Shown here: piece after piece, positions 27,260-36,000 of the stretch
Numbering within the stretch: the first letter of the stretch is position 1
How the letters are laid out: the number at the start of each line of letters is the position of its first letter
NCBI RefSeq assembly: GCF_025464955.1
Contig: NZ_JAODNM010000168.1
Span: 31,348 to 95,347 of the forward strand
DNA: 64,000 nucleotides
DNA from: Amycolatopsis sp.
GTDB lineage: Bacteria; Actinomycetota; Actinomycetes; Mycobacteriales; Pseudonocardiaceae
Direction of reading: 5' to 3'
Notes under the pieces: generated by a model
Databases searched by the model: none
Told to the model about the DNA's origin: nothing
What the model saw: only the letters and a program-made list of their open reading frames with translations
Made by a program: the position numbers and the translations under genes

Positions 27260-27886
27260 ATGATGAAGGTATTGCTCAAGCAGACCGCGGCGGGCCTTCG
27301 GGTGCTGATCGTGCTCAGCGTCCTGCTGGGCGTGATCTACCCGCTGGGCGTCTGGGCCGTGTCCCGGATCCCCGGGCTGCAGTCGAACGCCGAAGGTTCG
27401 GTGATCACCCAGAACGGGCAGGCCGTCGGCTCTCCGCTGATCGGTATCGACCCGGTCCCGGCCGACCCGGCCCACGACCCGTGGTTCCACAACCGCCCGT
27501 CGGCCGTGGCCGTCGACAGCTCCAAGCCGCTCGGCCCGGCCAACCCGTCCAGTTCCGGCGCGTCGAACCTGTCCGAGTACAACCAGAAGCTCGTCGACGC
27601 GATCAACCAGCGCAAGGGCCTCATCGCCCAGCGTGAGGGCGTCACGCCGGCGCAGGTGCCGGCCGACGCCGTCACCTCGACCGGTTCCGGCCTCGACCCG
27701 TCGATCAGCGTCGCTTACGCGGACCTTCAGATCCAGCGTGTCGCCGCCAACAGCGGCGTCTCGGTGGACAAGGTGCGCCAGCTGGTCGACGACAACACCT
27801 CCGGCGCCGGGATCGGCATTCCCGGGGTCAACGTCCTGAAGCTGAACCTGGCCGTCGAAGCGGCCGCCGGGCACCAGCTGCACTAG
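27260..27886 (+). CDS. kdpC: KdpC subunit
   Basis: 208 aa. One N-terminal transmembrane helix (LRVLIVLSVLLGVIYPLGVW) is followed by an exported domain containing GSPLIG, FHNRPSA and the C-terminal LVDDNTSGAGIGIPGVNVLKLN stretch (given in parts: LVDDNTSG, GVNVLKLNLA) that typify KdpC. It caps the extracellular face of KdpA and raises K+ affinity. Two bases separate it from kdpB. A hairpin follows the stop. Confidence 0.94.
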   Translation: MMKVLLKQTAAGLRVLIVLSVLLGVIYPLGVWAVSRIPGLQSNAEGSVITQNGQAVGSPLIGIDPVPADPAHDPWFHNRPSAVAVDSSKPLGPANPSSSGASNLSEYNQKLVDAINQRKGLIAQREGVTPAQVPADAVTSTGSGLDPSISVAYADLQIQRVAANSGVSVDKVRQLVDDNTSGAGIGIPGVNVLKLNLAVEAAAGHQLH

Positions 27887-27894
27887 GGCGACGG

Positions 27895-27937
27895 CGAAAG
27901 GGACTTTCCTCACGTTCGTCGGGGAAAGTCCCTTTCG
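27895..27937 (+). terminator. Strong hairpin between kdpC and kdpD
   Basis: Perfect 15-bp arms CGAAAGGGACTTTCC (27895-27909) and GGAAAGTCCCTTTCG (27923-27937) around a 13-nt loop. It starts nine bases after the kdpC stop and ends 33 bases before the kdpD start. It should end or attenuate the structural-gene transcript, so kdpDE expression would depend on read-through or a promoter hidden nearby. Confidence 0.85.
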
Positions 27938-27970
27938 GCAATCTTGAGGACGAGAGAGCAGACTGGCGGA

Positions 27971-30592
27971 GTGGACGAGCAACAAGTGGCCGAGAACAGG
28001 GTCGCAGAAGACGGTGAGGCCGCGCCGGCCAAGCCCCGGCGTGGTGAACTGCGGATCTACCTCGGCGCCGCGCCCGGGGTGGGCAAGACTTTCGCCATGC
28101 TCGGGGAGGCCAGGCGCCGCCTCGACCGCGGGACCGACGTCGTCGCCGGGCTCGTGGAGACCCACGGCCGTGCCAAGACCGCCGAGTTGCTGGACGGCAT
28201 CGAGATCCTCCCGCGCCGGGAGGTCCACCACCGCGGTCACGACTTCACCGAAATGGACGTCGACGGGTTGCTGGCGCGGCACCCCGAGGTCGCCATCGTC
28301 GACGAGCTCGCGCACACCAACGTGCCGGGTTCGCGCAACGAGAAGCGCTGGCAGGACGTCCAGGAGCTGCTCGCGGCCGGGATCGACGTTCTGTCCACGG
28401 TCAACGTGCAGCACCTGCAGAGCCTCAACGACGTCGTCGAGCGCATCACCGGCGTCGCGCAGCAGGAGACGATCCCCGACGAGGTCGTCCGCAAGGCCGA
28501 GCAGCTCGAGCTCATCGACATCACCCCGGAGGCGCTGCGCCGCCGGCTGGCGCACGGCAACGTCTACCCGGCCGAGCGCATCGACGCCGCGCTGGGCAAC
28601 TACTTCCGCCCCGGCAACCTCACGGCATTGCGCGAGCTGGCGTTGCTGTGGGTCGCCGACCAGGTCGACGTCGCGCTGCAGCGCTACCGCGCCGAGCAGC
28701 AGATCACCGACACGTGGGAAGCGCGTGAACGGGTCGTCGTGTCGATCACCGGCGGCCCGGAAAGCGAGACGCTGATCCGCCGCGGCAGCCGTATCGCCAC
28801 CCGCGCCGGAGCCGAGTTGCTGGTGCTCCATATTCTGCGTGGGGACGGCTTGTCCGGCCTCGGCCCGACGGCCGTCGTCCGCTACCGGACGTTGACCGAA
28901 GAGCTCGGCGCGTCGTTCCATCAGGTCGTCGGCGACGACGTGCCGACCGCGCTGCTGGACTTCGCGCGCGGGGTCAACGCGACCCAATTGGTCATCGGCA
29001 CGTCGCGCCGCTCCAGGGTCGCGCGGCTGTTCGACGAGGGCATCGGCGCGGCGGTGGTCCGCGACTCCGGACCCATCGACGTGCACATGGTCACCCATGC
29101 GCAAGCGGGCGGGAAGCTGCGCGCCAAGCTCATGAACAGCCCGCTGGCACCGTCCCGGCAGATCATGGGCTGGATCCTCGCGGTCGCGTTGCCCGCGATC
29201 GCTACGCTCATAGGTGCGTTGCTCCGCAACGAGCTCGACCTCTCCACCGATGTCGTCGACTACGTGCTCGCGACAGTGATCGTGGCGCTCGTCGGCGGCC
29301 TCGGACCGGCTCTGCTGGCTGCCGTGCTCGCCGCGGGGTTGCTGAACTTCTATTTCACCGAGCCGTTCTACACCCTCACCGTGCACTCACCGCGCAACAT
29401 CGTCACGCTGGTGGCGATGGTCGTCGTCGCGATCCTGGTTGCCCTGGTTGTCGACGCCGCGGCCAGGCGCGCGACGCAGGCGGCACGGGCGCGGACCGAG
29501 GCGGCGTTGCTCGCTTCCTACGCGAGGACCGTGCTCACCCATCCCGCGCCGGTGGAACGACTGCTGGAGAAGGTCCGGGAGAACTTCGGGCTCAATTCGG
29601 TGGCGCTGCTGGAAAAGCGTGACGGCGATTGGAAATGCGTCGCGCAGTCGGGTTCGAACCCCTGTGACGACCCGGATGAGGCCGATGTCGATATCGCGGT
29701 GACCCCGGAGGTTCACCTGACCCTGCGCGGCCGCGCGCTGCCGGCTGCCGACCGGCGCGTGCTCGAAGCCGTTGCGGGACAAGCGCTGCTTGCGCTGCGG
29801 CAACAGCGTATGACCGCGAAGACAGCGCAGGCGGAACGCAAGGCGGAGGCGACGGAACTGCGCACGGCACTGCTTTCCGCTGTCGGCCACGATCTCCGGA
29901 CGCCGCTGACCTCGATCAAGGTGTCGATCGGGAGCCTGCGCGCGACCGATCTCCAGCTGTCCGAAGAGGACACGACCGAGCTGCTGGAGACCATCGAGGA
30001 GTCCACCGACCGGCTGGCCGGCTTGGTCGACAACCTCCTGGACTCGTCCCGCCTGGCCACCGGAGCCGTCCGGCCGCACCTGCGTCCGGTGGGCTACGAC
30101 GAAGTCGTCGCACACGCGCTGTCCAATGTGGACGGGTCGGCGTCGGTGGTGGTCGCGGTGGACGAGCACCTCCCGTCGGTACTCGCCGACCCCGGGCTGC
30201 TCGAACGGGTCGTCGCGAACGTCATCGACAACGCCTTGCGCCACGGCGCGGCTCGCGAGCCCGTGTCGGCGCGGGCCAGTACGCATTCCGAGCACGTCGA
30301 GCTGCGCATCATCGATCACGGGCAGGGGTTGAAGAAGGGGGCCGCGAAGTCCGCGTTCGCGCCGTTCCAGCGGCTCGGCGACCGCGACGCGACCGCGGGT
30401 GTCGGCCTCGGCCTGTCCGTGGCGAAGGGGTTCACCGAGGCGATGGGCGGCACCATCCGCGCCGAGGACACGCCGGGCGGCGGTCTGACCATGGTGATCT
30501 CCCTTCCGGCCTATCGTTCGGGTGATCTCGAAAAACCACTGCCGGGCTTCGATGAGCTGGTGCTGCACGAAAGCGGGGAACAGGTGCGATGA
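27971..30592 (+). CDS. kdpD: KdpD, potassium/osmotic sensor histidine kinase
   Basis: 873 aa from GTG 27971; a TTG at 27944 would add nine residues. The N-terminal KdpD domain has Walker A GAAPGVGKT (residues ~32-40) and VDELAHTNVPGSRN. Next is a universal-stress-like domain (VVVSITGGPESETL), then four short transmembrane helices (~residues 395-500), a GAF-like region, and the kinase core with the phosphorylated His in SAVGHDLRTPL (His 640). The C-terminal HATPase shows NVIDNALRHG and GVGLGLSVAKG. It senses low K+ or turgor and phosphorylates KdpE, whose gene overlaps by 4 bp. Confidence 0.94.
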   Translation: MDEQQVAENRVAEDGEAAPAKPRRGELRIYLGAAPGVGKTFAMLGEARRRLDRGTDVVAGLVETHGRAKTAELLDGIEILPRREVHHRGHDFTEMDVDGLLARHPEVAIVDELAHTNVPGSRNEKRWQDVQELLAAGIDVLSTVNVQHLQSLNDVVERITGVAQQETIPDEVVRKAEQLELIDITPEALRRRLAHGNVYPAERIDAALGNYFRPGNLTALRELALLWVADQVDVALQRYRAEQQITDTWEARERVVVSITGGPESETLIRRGSRIATRAGAELLVLHILRGDGLSGLGPTAVVRYRTLTEELGASFHQVVGDDVPTALLDFARGVNATQLVIGTSRRSRVARLFDEGIGAAVVRDSGPIDVHMVTHAQAGGKLRAKLMNSPLAPSRQIMGWILAVALPAIATLIGALLRNELDLSTDVVDYVLATVIVALVGGLGPALLAAVLAAGLLNFYFTEPFYTLTVHSPRNIVTLVAMVVVAILVALVVDAAARRATQAARARTEAALLASYARTVLTHPAPVERLLEKVRENFGLNSVALLEKRDGDWKCVAQSGSNPCDDPDEADVDIAVTPEVHLTLRGRALPAADRRVLEAVAGQALLALRQQRMTAKTAQAERKAEATELRTALLSAVGHDLRTPLTSIKVSIGSLRATDLQLSEEDTTELLETIEESTDRLAGLVDNLLDSSRLATGAVRPHLRPVGYDEVVAHALSNVDGSASVVVAVDEHLPSVLADPGLLERVVANVIDNALRHGAAREPVSARASTHSEHVELRIIDHGQGLKKGAAKSAFAPFQRLGDRDATAGVGLGLSVAKGFTEAMGGTIRAEDTPGGGLTMVISLPAYRSGDLEKPLPGFDELVLHESGEQVR

Positions 30593-31299
30593 CCGGGGAA
30601 AACGGCCAGACGACGGCCAGTACCGTGCTCGTCGTCGACGACGAACCGCAGATCGTGCGGGCGCTCCGGATCAACCTGTCCGCCCGCGGCTACCGGGTGA
30701 TCACCGCGCACGACGGCGCCGCGGCGCTGCGGGCGGTCGCCGAGACCAAACCGGACGTCGTGGTGCTCGACCTCGGGCTGCCCGATATGGACGGCAACGA
30801 GGTCATCGCGGGCCTGCGCGGCTGGACGACGGTGCCGATCATCGTGCTGTCGGCGCGCGGCGACTCGTCGGACAAGGTGCAGGCACTCGACGCCGGCGCC
30901 GACGACTACGTGACCAAACCGTTCGGCATGGACGAGCTGCTGGCGCGGCTGCGCGCCGCCGTCCGGCGGTCGGTCGTGACCTCTTCGGACGGTGGGGAAG
31001 CGGTGGTGGAGACCGGTTCCTTCACCATCGACCTGGCCGCGAAGAAGGTGATGCGCGAGGGCGCGGAGGTGCACCTCACCAAGACCGAGTGGGGAGTGCT
31101 GGAGTTGCTCGTGCGCAACCGCGGGCGCCTCGTCGCGCAGAAACAGCTGCTGCACGACGTCTGGGGGCCGACCTACGAGACGGAATCGCATTATCTGCGG
31201 GTCTACCTGGCGCAACTGCGCCGGAAACTCGAACCGGAGCCCTCCCGGCCTCGGCACTTGCTCACCGAGCCGGGAATGGGCTACCGCTTCGAGGTCTGA
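30589..31299 (+). CDS. kdpE: KdpE response regulator
   Basis: 236 aa OmpR/PhoB-family regulator. The receiver domain contains VLVVDDEPQ, the phospho-acceptor in VVLDLGLPDMDG (Asp 61), and the conserved Thr/Ser and Lys (VLSARG, VTKPFG). The C-terminal winged helix includes VHLTKTEWGVLELLVRN and SHYLRVYLAQLRRKLE. It activates kdpFABC when phosphorylated by KdpD. The ATG overlaps the kdpD stop. It ends 7 bases from the convergent gene at 31307. Confidence 0.94.
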   Translation: MTGENGQTTASTVLVVDDEPQIVRALRINLSARGYRVITAHDGAAALRAVAETKPDVVVLDLGLPDMDGNEVIAGLRGWTTVPIIVLSARGDSSDKVQALDAGADDYVTKPFGMDELLARLRAAVRRSVVTSSDGGEAVVETGSFTIDLAAKKVMREGAEVHLTKTEWGVLELLVRNRGRLVAQKQLLHDVWGPTYETESHYLRVYLAQLRRKLEPEPSRPRHLLTEPGMGYRFEV

Positions 31300-31306
31300 C
31301 AGGTGT

Positions 31307-31981
31307 TCACGGGCTGGTAGGAGGCGTACTGCTGTCGCTACCGCTTGGAGAAGTCGTCCCGCCGCCGGTGCCCGTGGTACTCGGCGGCGGGACCGGGCTT
31401 GATGACCCGGGCGGAGGTGTCGTCGGCGTGGTCGACGACGACGGTGGCGGTGTGCTCGACGGCGAGGACGTCGTCGGCGTGGTGGTCGACGTCGGCGACG
31501 TCTTGGTCGTCGGCGAGGACGGCGGCGGAGGGTCCGACCGCGGCCCGGTGGGACCGCCCGGCGGGGCTCCCACCGGCGGAGGCGGAGGCGGCAGCACGGT
31601 GGTGGTCGGGTGGCCGTCCGGGCCGACGCTGACCACGGTGGTCGGCGGCTGGCTGGACGGCGGGAGCTGACCGGGGGCGCCGGAACCGGGGATGGTCATC
31701 GGGCTGCCGGGGCCGCCGTTGCCCTGGACGACCTGGATGCCCGGGGTGGTGCCCTGGCCTCCGTTGGTGAGCCCGGGGTTGCCCGACGCGGTGGGCGAAG
31801 GGCCGGCCACCTGGGCGACTACACCGAAGATGGTGGCGACGGCCAACCCACTGAGGCCGAGCATGATGTAGCCGCCCCGCTGCAGGAGGCCGTTGGACTC
31901 GCGTGGGGGTGCCACCGAAAAGCTGGCTCCGGAAAGGTCAGGGGCGTACGGACTCGAATCTGACCCGTCGGGACGGGACAT
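31307..31981 (-). CDS. Membrane protein with long Pro/Ser/Thr-rich outer tail
   Basis: 224 aa from ATG 31981. A ~40-residue cytosolic head is followed by one helix (GGYIMLGLSGLAVATIFGVV) and then an outside region of about 150 residues that is almost only P, S, T and G, with runs such as PPPPPPVG, SPTSTTTPTTSS and PSSSTTPTTPPP. Such tails act as cell-wall-spanning stalks and are often O-mannosylated in actinobacteria. No catalytic domain is visible. It converges on kdpE and is divergent from the acylphosphatase gene. Confidence 0.65.
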   Translation of the reverse strand: MSRPDGSDSSPYAPDLSGASFSVAPPRESNGLLQRGGYIMLGLSGLAVATIFGVVAQVAGPSPTASGNPGLTNGGQGTTPGIQVVQGNGGPGSPMTIPGSGAPGQLPPSSQPPTTVVSVGPDGHPTTTVLPPPPPPVGAPPGGPTGPRSDPPPPSSPTTKTSPTSTTTPTTSSPSSTPPPSSSTTPTTPPPGSSSPVPPPSTTGTGGGTTSPSGSDSSTPPTSP

Positions 31982-32148
31982 GCAGGACTCCTCGGCTGGA
32001 CGGTGTAGATGCGGTTCTGTGACCAAAATACCTGACCTGGCTGGTCCGGCTGGCTGACCCCCGCCGGGACGTTATCACTGACGGGTGACCGTCAGCGAGC
32101 GTTCGGGTGCGCGGTGCTGACTGTGCGTCGCCATGGCGGTGGGGCACG

Positions 32149-32445
32149 ATGGCGGCCGTGAGTGAGACGGAAAAGAACGTACGGCTGACAGCCTGGGTGC
32201 ACGGCCAGGTCCAGGGGGTCGGTTTTCGCTGGTGGACCCGCAGCCGCGCGCTGGAGCTGGGCTTGGTCGGCAGCGCGAAGAACCTCCGGGATGGCCGTGT
32301 CGAGGTGGTAGCGGAGGGTGTTCGTGACCACTGTGAGCGGCTTTTGACCATTTTGCGGACTGGAAAATCACCCGGAAGTGTGGACCATGTCGTCGAGCGG
32401 TGGTCGGCTGCGAAAGGCGGCCTCACTGCTTTCGTCGAACGTTGA
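32149..32445 (+). CDS. acyP: Acylphosphatase
   Basis: 98 aa. The signature VHGQVQGVGFRWWTR supplies the phosphate-binding loop with catalytic Arg 27. GLVGSAKNLRDGRVEVVAEG (in two parts around residue 45) supplies catalytic Asn 45. The family hydrolyses acyl phosphates. The ATG at 32149 was chosen; GTG 32158 is equally possible. It stands upstream of smc, an arrangement seen in other actinobacteria, though ~560 bases of repeat-rich DNA intervene here. Confidence 0.9.
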   Translation: MAAVSETEKNVRLTAWVHGQVQGVGFRWWTRSRALELGLVGSAKNLRDGRVEVVAEGVRDHCERLLTILRTGKSPGSVDHVVERWSAAKGGLTAFVER

Positions 32446-32509
32446 GCGCTCAACTTCCGACTGTGCGGGGGGTGTCGGGTGGTTGGTCGGTTGACGTGGC
32501 GGGTTCGGC

Positions 32510-32711
32510 TTTACTACAGCAAGGACCGGGGCGAGTTGGTGTGTCTGGTGTGGCGTTGTGACGTAAGGCGTACTCAACTAGGCCTTGACGACGTCTCTGT
32601 CCTACCGGGAGTCCCAGCAGGCACATCGCCATCGCCAGCGCCACCTGCACGGCGTGACTGGCCTTCAGTGCCGCTACCAGCACCCGTTCGCCCCGGTCCT
32701 TACTGCTGTGG
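32510..32711. repeat. Inverted repeat pair (CAGCAAGGACCGGGGCG family)
   Basis: The left arm TTTACTACAGCAAGGACCGG (continuing GGCGA, 32510-32534) and the right arm read on the minus strand (CCACAGCAGTAAGGACCGGG continuing GCGAA, 32711-32687) match with few differences. They enclose ~150 bp. A third copy of the arm is at 63394-63420. The layout resembles a small non-autonomous element. Confidence 0.6.
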
Positions 32712-32940
32712 ACAGAACTGACCACCCCGACCCCCCTAAATTCCAGGCATTGGCGTTGGACGCACTGCGAGGGTCGCCATGTCGTGGCCTTGAGGGGCCT
32801 CGAACCCGCCCCCGCGCACCTGTGACTCCTGTGGTGAGTGTTGCTGGTGAGGTGCACACTGTGCTAAGGCGCGCCCCGAAGTGGCCCGCGTCCCACGACC
32901 GGCATCGGCCGGAAGGTAACCTTTGAAGATTCTCGCCGTA

Positions 32941-32988
32941 GTCCGCCACGTCGTCCGCCACGTCGTCCGTCATGTCATCCGCCATGCC
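32941..32988. repeat. Four tandem 12-bp repeats upstream of smc
   Basis: Units: GTCCGCCACGTC twice exactly, then GTCCGTCATGTC and ATCCGCCATGCC. The array ends 17 bases before the smc GTG, so it lies in the 5' leader or ribosome-binding region. Confidence 0.8.
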
Positions 32989-33005
32989 AGAGGGGTCAGC
33001 ATCAA

Positions 33006-36000
33006 GTGCATCTGAAAAGCTTGACGCTCAAGGGCTTCAAGTCCTTCGCCTCGGCCACCACGTTGCGCTTCGAGCCGGGCATCACCTGCGTCGTCGGGCC
33101 CAACGGCTCAGGCAAGTCGAACGTGCTCGATGCGCTGCGCTGGGTGATGGGCACCCAGGGCGCCAAGGACCTGCGCGGCGGCAAGATGGAGGACGTCATC
33201 TTCGCCGGCACCGCCGGCCGCGCGCCGCTGGGGCGAGCCGAGGTCACCCTCACCATCGACAACGCCGACGGCGCGCTGCCGATCGAGTACTCCGAGGTCG
33301 CCATCACGCGGCGGATGTTCCGCGACGGCGCGAGCGAGTACGAGCTCAACGGCAAGACCTGCCGGCTGATGGACGTCCAAGAGCTGCTGTCGGACTCCGG
33401 GATCGGCCGCGAGATGCACGTCATCGTCGGGCAGGGCCAGCTGGCGCAGATCCTCGAGGCCAAGCCCGAGGAGCGCCGCGCCTTCATCGAAGAAGCCGCC
33501 GGGGTGCTCAAGCACCGCAAGCGCAAGGAAAAGGCGCTTCGCAAGCTCACGTCGATGCAGGGCAACCTCGACCGTCTCGGCGACCTGACCACCGAACTCC
33601 GCCGTCAGCTCAAGCCGCTAGGCAAGCAGGCCGAGATCGCCCGCAAGGCCCAGTCGGTCCAGTTCGAGCTGCGGGATTCGCGGCTGCGGCTGCTCGCCGA
33701 CGACCTGGTCAACCAGCGCGCCGGGATCGCGCGCGAGGAGGCCGACGAAAACCTCGCCCGCGCCCGTCGCGCCGAGGTCGAGCAGGCCCTCGAAATGGTC
33801 ACCGCGCAAGAGAACGAGCTCGAGTCCGCGCTGGCCGAGGACGCTCCGCTGCTCGCTGCGGCCCAGGAGACCTGGTACAAGCTTTCGGCGCTGGGCGAGC
33901 GCCTGCGCGGCACGGTCCGCCTCGCCATGGAGCGCCAGCGCCACCTCTCCGCCGACGTGCAGACCAGCAGCGGTGGCCGCGACCCCGACGAGCTGCTCGC
34001 CGAGGCCGAGCTGGTCGCCGAGCAGGAGCAGGAGCTCGTCGAGGCCGTTGCGGAAGCCCGTGAGACGCTCGCGGAGAGCGTGCTGCGCCGTGAGGAGCTC
34101 GAACACCAGGTTCAGGCCGCCGAGCGCGCGCACATGGCGGCCGTCCGGGCGATCGCCGACCGCCGCGAGGGGCTCGCGAAGCTCACCGGCCAGGTCGAGG
34201 CCCTGCGCAGCAAGAACGGCGCCACCTCCGACGAGATCGAGCGGCTCACCACCTCGATCGACGAGGCGAGCGCGCGTGCCGAGTTCGCCACCGAAGAGCT
34301 CGAAGAGGCGCGTGCCGAGGGCGGGGTCGAGGAGTCGGACGACTCCGACCTGCAGGCCCGGCACGACCGTGTGGTCGAGGCCAACAACACCGCCAAGGCG
34401 CGGGTCGAGGAGCTGGTCAAGGCCGAGCGGACGGCCGAGCGGGAGATCGCCTCGGAGCGTGCCCGCGTCGAGGCGTTGTCGATGGGGCTCAAGCGGAAGG
34501 ACGGCGCCGGCGCGCTTCTTGGTGCCACGCACCAGCTTCCGGGCCTGCTCGGTTCGGTCGCGGCGCTGCTGACGGTCGAGCCGGGGCACGAGATCGCGCT
34601 GGCCGCGGCACTGGGCCCGGTGGCTGACGCCGTCGCCGTGGCCGGCGGCGAAGATGCGCTCGCCGCGCTGAAGTTCTTGAAGAGCAACGATTCTGGCCGC
34701 GCCGGGATCCTGCTCGGCGGGTTCGAGTCCGTTGTGGACATCGGTGCCTGGCCGTCCCTGCCCCACGGTGCCCGCTGGGCACGCGACGTCGTCACCGCAC
34801 CGGAAGCGTTGCGCCCCGCGGTCGAGAAGGCACTCGAACGCGTCGCCATCGTGGACGACCTCGACACCGCCCGCCGGCTCGTGGCCGTGCATCCCGAGGT
34901 CAGCGCCGTGACGGCCGAGGGAGACGTCTTCGGCTCGCAGTGGGCCGTCGGTGGTTCGCAGCGCAGCGAGAGCGTCATCGAGGTGCAGGCCGCGGTCGAC
35001 GAGGCCGGTGACCGCTTGCGTGCGGCCGAGCGCGCGATCGAGCGCACCGCGGCCGAGTTGGAAGGCGCGCGCGCCGAGCAGCAGGCCCGCCGCGACGAGG
35101 TCGGCCAGGCCAAGGAAGCGCTCGGCGAGGCTAAGGTCCGCAAGGCCCGTTCCGGCGAGCGGCTCAACCGGATGCAGCAAGCCGCGCGCACGGCCGAAGC
35201 CGAGGTCGAGCGGCTGCGAACGCAGCGCGCGAGGGTCGAGCAGAGCCGCGAGCAGGCGCTCACGGCGTTGGCGGAGCTGGAAGACAGGCTCACGGCCTTC
35301 GACGAGCAGCCTGTGGACGACGACCCGGACACCGACGAGCGCGACCAGGCCGCCGAGGCTCTCGCCGTCATCCGCCAGGAGGAGATGGAGTCGCGGCTTT
35401 CGCTGCGGACCGCTGAAGAGCGGGCACGCGGGATCGCCGGCAAAGCCGAGTCCCTGCGCCGCGCCGCGATCGCCGAACGGCAATCGCGCGAACGCTACGA
35501 AAAAGCCCGGATCGCCAGGGCCCGGGGTGCCGAGATCGCCACCGCGGTGGTCGACGGCGGTGAGATCGCGCTGGAGCGCATCGAGATTTCGGTGCAGCGC
35601 GCCGCGTCCGAGCGTGACGCCGCGCAGGCCGCGCGCCAGGGCCGGGAGACCGCGCTCGCACAGGTCCGCGGCAAGGTCCGCGAGCTCACCGGAGAGCTGG
35701 AGAAGCTCACCGATGCCGTGCACCGCGACGAGGTCCAGCGCGCCGAGCAGCGGCTCCGGCTGGAAACCCTCGAGGGCAAGATCGCCGACGATTTCGGCAT
35801 CGGGCTGAGCGACCTCGTCAACGAGTACGGCCCGGACGTGCCGGTGCCGCCGAGCTCCGGCGAGATGGCCGAGTACGAGTCGGCGAAGGAGCGCGGCGAG
35901 ACGGTCGCGATGCCGCAGCCCATCCCGTTCGAGCGGGAGACGCAGACCAGGCGGGCCAAGCGCGCGGAGAAGGACCTCGCGCTGCTCGGCAAGGTCAACC

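Larger units (their letters stand above)
32446..33005. other. 560-base repeat-rich intergenic region before smc
   Basis: No credible gene. A minus-strand frame of 135 codons has no start signal or family. The region holds an inverted-repeat pair (32510-32711) and four tandem 12-mers (32941-32988), listed separately. The smc promoter must lie here or further upstream. Confidence 0.6.

Noticed and set aside
32450..32857. Minus-strand 135-codon frame between acyP and smc
   Set aside because: Contains both arms of an inverted repeat and lacks a ribosome-binding site; coding is unlikely.
33618..35723. 701-codon open frame antisense to smc
   Set aside because: High-GC shadow frame. smc has all SMC motifs on the other strand, and this frame has no family motifs.
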